NCBI GenBank assembly: GCA_002900995.3
Contig: CM035305.1
Span: 186,001 to 250,000, forward strand
Reading direction: 5' to 3'
Source of the DNA: Ganoderma boninense
Taxonomy: Eukaryota > Basidiomycota > Agaricomycetes > Polyporales > Polyporaceae
DNA: 64,000 nucleotides
Of the stretch, positions 55,652 to 64,000 are shown piece after piece. Numbering within the stretch: position 1 is the stretch's first letter; the number at the start of each line of letters is the position of its first letter. The notes under the pieces are model-generated. The model was not told where the DNA came from. It did no database searches and saw only the letters and a program-made list of their open reading frames with translations. The position numbers were made by a program, and so were the translations under genes.

Positions 55652-58600
55652 GTCGCCCAGGAGAGTTCATCAGCAAATCGTCCGGAACTTAGCGGCACTT
55701 GAGGCTACTGAACGCCTTGATGACACTTGCTACAGCTTGACCGCTCTTATTCTCTGGAATCCTCTGAAATCGGCTGGAATCTAATCAGCGCTTCGCACTT
55801 GTCTGTCATCTGATGTTATCCGATGTCAGCTAGCCCATGCACTCGTTCGACGTGTCGCACCAAGTCTCTTCCATCACTCGCTGCCGGCCTGCCCTGAACC
55901 GCCCCCGGCAGGTTCCGACGTATTTTGGCCGTTCGGAACGTTCGCCGCAGTGCCAGCGTTCTTTCCTTCCCCCGCTCACCTCCAGCCTTCGAGCTCCCAG
56001 TCTGACAACTTGTCCCGTCCCTCTGCCCTCTGCCCTTTTTCTGAATCACCTGTGATAGTCAACTTCCCCTCTCCTCCCCGCTATGACTGTCCTTCGGAAC
56101 TCGCGTCTTGGTTTCGGTCGCAGCTCAGACGTGCCTATCGAAAACAGTGTTTCGGTCGAGCATCAACAGATCTGTTTGCGCTCTACCTAACGAGAGCCTT
56201 CAATGAGTGACGGTGAGCAAATATTTTGATTCCTGGTTATCGCAGCGCAGCGAGACCAGGCCTTCATGCGACGTTGGAGACACCCGGCAGCGATCGGGAG
56301 GTAGGCGCAGGCTACGCAGTTCAATTCAAGTGAGTCCTTCGTGAGTATTCAAATATTGTTTTACGGCGTCTCAGAGATGGTAACGCACATCCTGTCCCGT
56401 TTACGCGTTCTTACTGACATCAGGTTGTCCGTCCTATCCCCTTCAGACTAGATGCCTCGTCCAAGAGCCTTGAAGCGCGTACAAGATTCAACGAAAAGCC
56501 CGAGAATGCGGTCATCTGGTGAGTTCGTGTTCGAGGACCCGATGTCCAGAGTTGGTGGGTGTGGATGCTGACATCGTCCTTCCACTTTTTCCTAGTCTGC
56601 CTGCAACTGCGATGACAGGTCGGTCATCGTCACCGGAATGGTACCATGGTACGTACGTTTGATTATTATGTCGCGAGTGGGACCTATCACTAACATCCAT
56701 TCTATGCTTCAGTTAGGTGTTTATCGTAGTATATGGACGGTTTGACTGAGTATGCGGTGATAGATCAATAGTACTTCCGTAGCGTACTTTTGCACTTAGG
56801 TTGACTTGTACGCACTTAGTTACCCTTAATGACACTTGATCTCGCTCTGGACCAGAAGGGGACCTCCTGATCCAGAGAAACCCAGAGTGACTTGGAGCGA
56901 CTTGAATCATCTGGACCAGGCCTGTCAAGTGGGACCAAGCGCTGTCAAGCTGTCAAGTGAATCGGATGAATTGCTGATGTTGAAGGTGGTGGAGGTTGGA
57001 AGAACCCTGAAGGCTACAACACCACCCTCCTACAGTATTACTACAATATATATATAGTGCTGGACGGGGCCACGACATGCGGCCACATTGGTGCTGCACC
57101 GGAGTTGGCCAGTGGCGTTCGCTGTGTATACAAGCAGGGCAGTCTACCAGCAGCGGGCGCATCCCGGAGCGCATACAATTAAGTGACTCTCCCATAAAAA
57201 GGAGTCATGATTATTCTGAGGACTTGACGGATTCTACAAATTTCCGCCGCCGACCGTCCAGAGTCCGTGGGGCGCAGTTTTTCGGGCTCGTCAGTTTGGT
57301 TCCGTGATAAGATAGTTTGATCAGAACGCACCCATACAATTCTACTTCCGCCTCAATAACAGTAGAGAAGCTCACAACAGGTATTCAATGTACGGAGCAG
57401 ACTCAACCCAACCGGAACTGCGCGCTTGAGCTCCGGCAATGTCCGGGTCGGGATCTTGCTGAAGAGTCTATGGGCGTCTCCGATCCGCCTGTTGTTCTTG
57501 ACCGTCATCATCGACGACGCTGGCGGTATGCTCGCCGCCCTCCTCTCCTCTCTTCTCCTTGTCTACTCGGATCTTGACGCCAGAATATACTGCTTGTTGC
57601 ATGTCAACCGCACTGTCTGGTCTCTTCTCCAGTCGATGCGCCTGGGAGGCCCGCTGCCGCACACGACACACGTTACCTTTCCATTTGGTAGTACCTCCAC
57701 GGACCTTGCACTTCCATGGACCTCGCACTGCCGGCTGCGCACCCGTTACGGCGTTGTTCTATGCCTGGGTTTCGTTGAACGGCCCCGAGGACATTGTCCT
57801 GCATTCAAAGTCAAGCATTTTCCACTCACAGAGCCTTGTCGACACGCGGCGTGCTGCCCGCCCCTGCGGCGCGGTCAGCTCGATCTGAACGCGACTATGA
57901 CTATGCAGAGTGTCGCAGGTTTGAGGTCGTTTGCGGCCTGTTTCGGTGCTGGATGATGGTGTCTTGGCACCATCGGCGGCATGGTTACTGAAGGCGCGAC
58001 GGATCCTAGATTGGTAGGCAGGCCCTGCCCTCGATTCGCCCACTGAAGATGTGGAAGAGGTGAAACCCCTCAGGCCTCATTTCCGAGAAAGCTCGGCTAC
58101 GGACCCGCGCACCATCTTCCACACAATGCATCAAGTCTGAGGCTGGAGGTCCACAGCTGTGTCCGTACGTCAATCTACCGGATCATCCTTGGCAGAATGT
58201 TCTTGAATTATAACTTCCCACCTAAATCCCAGATCTCAGTACGCGCGCCGACCTGTGTTCTGCGACGTGAACTTTCATGCAGCACATTCAATGTCATGAG
58301 TGCTGAGCGCTGACATCGACACCCTCAGCGGCGACGATATCTCCCACCAGATTTGAAACGCCTCAACAGCCCGCGCGCCGCAGGAATATCGACATGCACG
58401 GGGCTCGCAGGCCATCCGTCAGATAGGAAATTCCTCCACAGATGTTGTTTTGTGTACTGCGGGGCACGAGCTCTGTGGCCCCGCGGAGGCGAATTGGGAG
58501 TCGGAGGTGGCGCGTGCCAGGCATGCGCAGCGCACCAGGGAAGGAGATAGGACGCTTCCACAGCGTTCATCTTGCCTGTTACGCGCGTGCCGTCCGACGT

Positions 58601-59670
58601 TTGATGAACGTAGACCCGGCTGAGCTCTAGTCCTGCGTATGGTGCATTGGTACTGCTACCTCAGCTCCCGCTTTCAGGGCGGCGAGACCTTAGAATTCCA
58701 TGAGGCACGGTGTCTTGTACACGCCCTCATGTGCGTCACAATTGTATCACGGCCGGGATCCACAGGTGTAGGATGCCAACAGAGGTATGCGTTGGAGGCG
58801 GATATTCCTTCCTGTGGTGCCGTTTACCGACTTCGTGATGCCCCCATTCCACCCTCCCACACTCCGCGATACGGGGTTCGCCGCCCACTGCGACAGAGGC
58901 TAGGGGGTCATGGTGCTGCGCCGAACAAGGGGATGTTTGAAGGTGAGCTTTCCGTTCAACTTCCTTGATCGAGCGCAGTGCCCATGGGTCCAGTAGGTCA
59001 CGGTCTCCCGCCCTACGTGGCAAACTACATATCCTGACATTATCGTTCAGGAAAAATGTGAGTGTCCACAGCTCGACAAAGCTCCGCTCTGTTGTGCTAA
59101 CGGGCTGCTTATCGGGCTATCTCCCTCAAAATCTGCGGGCCGAACATCGTCCCTGGCTTGTTCCCCAGAGAGGTACTTTGAATGCAGCGAATTAAGATTG
59201 CAGCGCGAACTTCGTGCATGCATCGATCCTACCTGCCACAGAGGCCATTCAAGCTTCATTTCAGCTCGGAACGAGGATACGGCACAGGCGTCGGATCCCG
59301 CTACGCATGTATGTATGTTCCCCAGTTCTCCTACCGTGCGCAGTCTAGGGGTATCGTTCCGTCTCCAACCTCGTTGTGGCTTGCCGCCACCGTCTCAAGA
59401 CCTCGGCTCGCTTCCTAACATGTCAGAATTTCGGCTCCCTCGAGATCTCTAGAGATCATTGCGGGCCTCTGCATTTTCGGGGCTGGGGACGATCAGCCGA
59501 CTGCCCGGCCTGTGGCGACATCATCTGCAGCCTGGACGCGGGGCCGCCGCCACGCGGCCGCCCATGCGCTCTCTGTTCCGCTATAAATTGCAGCGGCGGC
59601 GGGAGAGTGCTGCAGGCTCCGCGTCCCGCCTGCCCACCCATCTGCCCTTGCCGTACTCGGAGTTCGCGAC
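55652..59670. other. 4-kb spacer between divergent paralogous transporters
   Basis: Contains several open frames of up to 198 codons, but none with conserved motifs or a consistent splice model. The near-end parts should hold the two transporter promoters. I see no terminal repeats that would define an element. Confidence 0.45.
59582..59587 (+). promoter_or_regulatory. TATAAA box of the plus-strand transporter
   Basis: TATAAA in a GC-rich context, about 85 bp upstream of the ATG at 59671. Confidence 0.5.
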
Positions 59671-61638
59671 ATGCCCTTCGGAATACTTGGTTGGTGCCAA
59701 GTCATGCGCCTCGCTCGTAGTAAACACGCATTGACAGTCTCCTTCTCTAGATGACCACAAGCTGGACATCGTGCCCGGGACTGGCATCCTGTCGTCGAAG
59801 GACGCACAGCTTACGACGGGCGACGCAACTGGGCTCAAGCGGGGTACCGGCAAGCACTCCGATGTGGTGCTTCTCCCTCAGCCTTCGGACGACCCCTGCG
59901 ATCCGTGTGTAGCGTTTCCACACGTGGCATTTTCGTAGTAACTGCTTACATCCACGTAACGGCGTGCACTGCAGTTTGAACTGGCCTAGGTGGAGGAAGG
60001 AGACATGCTTCTGGACGCTGTGAGGAGCATCATTCGTTCCTTCTGTGGCATCCAACTCATCAGTCTCTTTGTCTGGCGCCACCACACAGAGTGTTCATGA
60101 CAGGCCTTGCGGATACTCTGCTGCTACTCACCACCCCCGGGTATTTCCTGCTCGCGAAGGAGTTCAACGTCTCGGTGAATGCGGTCACGTCTTCCTTCAG
60201 CACGGTCTTCGTCGGGCTCTCTGCATTCATGTACGTTGTTGCGGTCCTGGCGCTCCGAGTCTTGTTCCCCATACCGTAGCCTGGATTCTGACTCGTTCGT
60301 CGCAGGCTCCTCCTGGTCCCCATCAGCGTGAAGTACGGCTATCGCATAATCTACCTTTGTTCGGCATTCCTGGTACGCATTTGTCTACTGCTACTGGGGG
60401 GCGCTGCTCCTTGAACAAGAAGACTGACGGTCCCGACGCCGTCACTAGATGTTCATGACCTGCGTCTGGGCCGCCCTCAGTCCCAACCTGACCTCGATCC
60501 GTGCTGCTCGCATATTCCAGGGCTTTGGAATGGCCGCCACCAGATGGTATGTGCTCATGGTGCCTCACGCATATGGAAGACTCTACTGAACAGCACTCAC
60601 GATACAGCCTTGTGGCCAACACGATCGAGCACCTGTTTTTGTGAGTCTAGTATCTACCGTTCCCTGCGGACAAATCTTGGTTGGCCATGAACTAACACGA
60701 TGCGCATAGCGTCCATGAACGTGGCCTGCGTTCATCTTTATGGACGCTGTTCCAAGCTATTGGCGAGATAATGTGAGTACTTGGATACACAGTATGGATA
60801 TCGCAGGAGAATGGTGTGTGCTGACGAGGCGCGAGCAGGGGGCTGCTCATAAATGGCTACGTCATCCAGCTGCTGTCCTGGCGGCATGGGTTCTGGTTCG
60901 CAGGCATTGCGTGCGGGTTGTGTTTCATTTGCGTGCTCCTCTTTGTCCCCGAGGTGAGTGGTATCCTCATCTCTACACTACTAAGTCCCTTTCGCACAAG
61001 TCTGAATGATAGCATCTAGACGACCTATCGCCGTCACGAAGCATCGTCCAAACAAGAGTCCGCAAGCGAAAGCTTGAAGGTCAATACCGACTCAGAGAAG
61101 GCTGAACTTGAAATGGTGCCACGGGCACCATCGTCCGGCAAGTTGAACGTCGATCCGAACCCGTTGTCTCCAAATTCGCCTAGCGGTAGCTCCTATCTGA
61201 AGATCTACAACGGCACCTTCTCCGACGAAAGCATGCTGAGAATTTTCCTGGGGCTTTTCCCGTTCATCTTGTCGCCCGTGGTGCGTTTCCCCACCAGCTC
61301 ACATCTGTGCGTTATGACCTCATTCCATCGGGTGGGGATTGTAGACATGGTTCTCGTTCTTGAGCGCCTCAATCCCCTCAGTCCTCTTCCGTACGTACTA
61401 TGAGGCATGGAGAGCCTCCCCCGGCATACGCTGACACGCGGCGCAATACAGTTGTCATCTCCTCGTGCTCGTCCACGATCTTCACCGTGACCTATGGCTT
61501 CAACGCCGGCCAGATCGTGCGTCTTTCTCCTAGCACCTAGCACCCTTCCGTCAAGTTACGACGACATTCGGTCCTTGCTCGGCTCACAACTGACTCTGAC
61601 TCTTTACAGGGCCTCACGAATGCCGGAGCCATCGTCGG
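59671..61638 (+). pseudogene. DHA1-like MFS transporter, disrupted by an LTR element
   Basis: Paralogue of the minus-strand transporter with the same exon plan: 59671-59689, 59751-59904, 59975-60019, 60090-60230, 60306-60372, 60449-60546, 60608-60640, 60710-60772, 60839-60953, 61020-61280, 61345-61390, 61452-61516 and 61610-61638. Exons 1-9, 11 and 12 are identical in length to the paralogue (19, 154, 45, 141, 67, 98, 33, 63, 115, 46 and 65 nt). Exon 10 is 261 versus 267 nt. MPFGILDDHKLDIVPGTG, LNWPRWRKETCFWTL and LSPN-TSIRAARIFQG are conserved. The last exon begins GLTNAGAIVG and is then cut: the sequence changes to TGTAAGG..., the start of an LTR. The final three membrane helices are therefore missing within the window. 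Everything upstream is free of stops, so the disruption is recent. Confidence 0.82.
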
Positions 61639-61860
61639 TGTAAGGACTATGGATAGATTAGATTAGTCGGACTTTACATTGTATCTACGCGAATAGCGCG
61701 CGTCCATATGGACGCGCGCCGACGTGGCGAAAGGGGCAGCCTTTCACCACGTCCACCATCTGTATACGCAACGTCTCAATCTAGAGATTGGTTCAGTGTA
61801 CATCGGGCGTGTGTGAATCGGGCTACATCAAGGTTTATTACACTTTTTTACACTCCTCCA
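61639..61860 (+). mobile_element. 5' LTR of a retrotransposon (end approximate)
   Basis: Begins TGTAAGGACTATGG exactly where the transporter coding sequence stops matching its paralogue. A gag reading frame starts soon after, at 61906. The right boundary and primer-binding site could not be fixed, and the 3' LTR lies outside the window. GC-rich inverted dyads (GCGCGCGTCC / GGACGCGCGC) lie at about 61697-61720. Confidence 0.6.
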
Positions 61861-61905
61861 CGCTTTCGTGGGTTTCTAGATTGGACAGTGCGCTAGGCAC
61901 CATCC

Positions 61906-64000
61906 ATGACGAGCCCCCGTCATAACTCAACTCAAAACCACGCGAGCTCAAATCGAGCTTCGCCGAATAGAAGGCACTCCGGGAACCATAACGCTTCAAT
62001 AGGAAGCACCACGGTTCCGGGAGGCTTCTACTCGTCCCCGCCGATCCCGTCAACGTCTTCGCAAGCGCCTCCGGGCGTGCCGCCCGCAGAATCATCACGA
62101 TTCTCACAAGGCATGGCAGGCAACTCCACGCCGGCGCGCGGTAGTCCCTCGCACACTGCGAGACAACATGGCACGCCGGGGTCGGCACGTCAATCTCTCT
62201 CGTATAGAGGGAGCCCTCCGGTGGGTGGCCCATCGCACCCACCACCGAACGTAACGGTACGGTTGAACCGCGATCGTCAATCGGGCGCTGCCCCGTCAGG
62301 AGTAGCTCCATCGCCGCGACCGGCTCGCTCGCCGCGGTCGCTGATGCGACCACAGTCTCCGTTGATCCGGATGCGCGTGGACGCATTCATGAGGGTCATG
62401 GGGAACGTTGCGAGTGTAGGTGCCGCCATGGCGGAAGCCCATCGGGATATCACTCCTGGAGGGCTCATGGAGCAAACCGCTCAAGCACTGATCGAGGAGG
62501 GCCTTGTCACGCCTGCCGAGCTGATCGAGCGCCAGCTGCTGGAATGGGAGCAAGAGCCACCGCCGACGGCAGAAGAGCAGGAAGTCGAGGACGCAGTGAC
62601 CATCGCGGCTGACGGATCGTCATACCGCGGGTCCACGGGCTATTCTCCTCATAGCAGGCAAGACGGCAACGGGGCCAACCGGCCATCCCAAAACGGGGTG
62701 TTCGCGACCGCGAACACCCACCTCAACGACTTACCCAACATGGGGTTGGGCTTGCTGTACAACGACGGGGCTGTTCCGCCCTTTGGTGGTGCAGCTGCAC
62801 CAGCCGACAACTTCGTCGATCCCGTCGACGAGGCCCTAGGAAGAAGCCGACAGCAGCGCGAGGAAGCTGCCGGGTTTGGACCACGCCAACCGTCGCCAGC
62901 AACCCCGCCACCTCGCGCCTTCAACCCTGGTCGGCCGTCGCCGAGGGCAGCACCACCTCCAAGACCGCCGCCAGCACCATATCCACCTGGATACGGACCT
63001 CGACCATCCCCCAGGCCGCCGCCTGCGCCATATCCACCTGGATATGGACCTCGGCATACGCCTACATCAAGCCCGACGTCGGAGCACTCCACGCCGGTAT
63101 CACAAGGACGGACCAACGGTCCACCACGGCCCCCGCCGGATGCTCGCCGTCGCAGCGTGCACTTCAATCATGCTGACACGCAGCCGCGCCAACCATCCCC
63201 ATTGCGCTCGGCCTATCCGCCGTACAGCGCGTCTGTACCTCCGCGGGGAGGAACAGGTGTTCATCTGAACACCGGGTCAATCAGCGGCCATCAAGCACCG
63301 ACGCCGCAGGGCCAAGGAACGTCTGCATCGTCGAGCAGACCCCCGCGTGGCGCAACTTCCACCATTGGTGGATACCACCTGCCCGTGAATTTCACGTCCC
63401 ATGCGCCCATGTCCACGGCGTCGCGTTCAATGAACGCGTCCGCCCCAGCGGCAACCAACCAATGGGCAATGCCTGGGGTCGATCAGGCCAATCTGAGGGA
63501 CAGCCTCGGTATTGGCATGATCTTCAGCATTTTCGACAAATGCTTGGGTGATGACCCCACCGAGCCTCCACCTGCTTATCTTAAGCAGATTAAATTGAAG
63601 GCTCCGGAGCCGTTCGATGGAACGGACGACAACGACGTCTTCAATGTTTGGTTGGAGAACCTGCTGTCCTACCTGGACACACTTCGCCTCCGAGGCCCGC
63701 AACACGATCAGGATCGTATATCGTTTACGCGGTCCAGCTTGACCGGTAACGCGGCCATATGGTACCAGCAGACGGTCACCTCGCCGATTCGACCAGATGG
63801 TCGTGGCATGAACCACCTAGATTCAATCATCGGATTGTATCGCCGGTTCATTCTAACCGACCAATTCGCCGCGGCCGCCAAAGGATTCGGAGAGGTTCGG
63901 TTCGAACCTCATAATGGCGGCGTGTCCCGACTGTACGACCAGCTGGTCTACTTCGCGGAACGGATGTTTCAACCTCCCAATGAACAGGCCATGAAGGAAC
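61906..64000 (+). CDS. LTR-retrotransposon Gag-like polyprotein, 3' partial
   Basis: One uninterrupted frame from ATG 61906 to the window edge, at least 698 codons. The first ~500 residues are Pro/Ser/Arg-rich and disordered. The conserved capsid-like part begins YLKQIKLKAPEPFDGTDDND and continues VFNVWLENLLSYLDTL ... SLTGNAAIWYQQTV, as in Ty3/gypsy-type gag proteins. Protease, reverse transcriptase and integrase would follow beyond the window. No stops were found, so this is a young copy, which agrees with its clean insertion in the transporter gene. Confidence 0.8.
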   Translation, partial: MTSPRHNSTQNHASSNRASPNRRHSGNHNASIGSTTVPGGFYSSPPIPSTSSQAPPGVPPAESSRFSQGMAGNSTPARGSPSHTARQHGTPGSARQSLSYRGSPPVGGPSHPPPNVTVRLNRDRQSGAAPSGVAPSPRPARSPRSLMRPQSPLIRMRVDAFMRVMGNVASVGAAMAEAHRDITPGGLMEQTAQALIEEGLVTPAELIERQLLEWEQEPPPTAEEQEVEDAVTIAADGSSYRGSTGYSPHSRQDGNGANRPSQNGVFATANTHLNDLPNMGLGLLYNDGAVPPFGGAAAPADNFVDPVDEALGRSRQQREEAAGFGPRQPSPATPPPRAFNPGRPSPRAAPPPRPPPAPYPPGYGPRPSPRPPPAPYPPGYGPRHTPTSSPTSEHSTPVSQGRTNGPPRPPPDARRRSVHFNHADTQPRQPSPLRSAYPPYSASVPPRGGTGVHLNTGSISGHQAPTPQGQGTSASSSRPPRGATSTIGGYHLPVNFTSHAPMSTASRSMNASAPAATNQWAMPGVDQANLRDSLGIGMIFSIFDKCLGDDPTEPPPAYLKQIKLKAPEPFDGTDDNDVFNVWLENLLSYLDTLRLRGPQHDQDRISFTRSSLTGNAAIWYQQTVTSPIRPDGRGMNHLDSIIGLYRRFILTDQFAAAAKGFGEVRFEPHNGGVSRLYDQLVYFAERMFQPPNEQAMKE
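62955..63055 (+). repeat. two-unit ~48-bp tandem repeat within gag
   Basis: Encodes RPPPAPYPPGYGPR twice in succession (first unit RPPPAPYPPGYGPRPS), a disordered Pro-rich repeat. Confidence 0.85.

Noticed and set aside
57426..57956. 176-codon plus-strand frame in the transporter spacer
   Set aside because: No motif, no splice partners and mixed composition; likely chance in a GC-rich spacer.
1..64000. tRNA, rRNA or CRISPR features
   Set aside because: No convincing A-box/B-box pair, rRNA core motif or spaced direct-repeat array was seen by eye.

Overview
The window looks like a chromosomal segment from an Agaricomycete (mushroom-forming basidiomycete), most likely a polypore-like species. 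The reasons are GC-rich multi-exon genes with introns of about 47-70 nt, GTNNGT-type donors, and several families typical of that clade (FunK1-type kinase, DUF6589-type protein, C2/four-helix membrane proteins, LysM effectors). All gene models were spliced by eye. The main ones were accepted only when every exon junction kept the reading frame.

Layout. 0.5-3.5 kb: a 974-aa protein of an expanded Agaricomycete family with a transposase-like signature. 3.7-8.4 kb: two tandem paralogous membrane proteins, one with an N-terminal C2 domain. 9.7-11.7 kb: a Sel1-repeat chitin synthase activator (Skt5/Chs4) ending in a CaaX box. 13.3-18.5 kb (minus): a USP12/46-Ubp9-CreB type deubiquitinase, split by a 2.1-kb intron. 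19.9-27.7 kb: a complete-looking DNA transposon (below). 28.0-31.5 kb: mitochondrial 3-methylcrotonyl-CoA carboxylase alpha subunit. 32.8-35.2 kb: a tandem pair of secreted LysM proteins, followed by a decayed gene. 38.5-41.2 kb: tetraspanin. 42.5-43.6 kb (minus): short-chain dehydrogenase. 44.9-48.3 kb (minus): Scc4/Mau2 cohesin loader. 48.9-50.4 kb (minus): a FunK1-like protein lacking the catalytic core. 51.3-52.4 kb: F-box-like protein. 53.2-55.7 kb (minus) and 59.7-61.6 kb (plus): two divergent paralogous MFS transporters. The plus copy is cut off by an LTR retrotransposon whose gag runs off the end of the window.

The most striking object is the 7,795-bp element at 19874-27668. It has terminal inverted repeats of about 230 bp beginning CAGGCTCC and a perfect 8-bp target-site duplication (CCATAATC). 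It carries two convergent genes: a DUF6589-family protein on the plus strand and a RecQ-type helicase on the minus strand. Between them lies an almost perfect inverted repeat with arms of about 0.88 kb, and each arm contains a 71-nt hairpin. No classical transposase is present, so the DUF6589 protein is the natural transposase candidate and the helicase its partner. This may be an undescribed class of basidiomycete transposon.

A second theme is insertion into introns. Four housekeeping genes (UBP9-like, MCC alpha, tetraspanin, SCC4) each have one greatly enlarged intron (2,115, 524, 1,337 and 607 nt), and two of these introns share a degenerate repeat. Most genes remain splice-consistent, so transposition in this region seems to have been tolerated mainly in introns and spacers.
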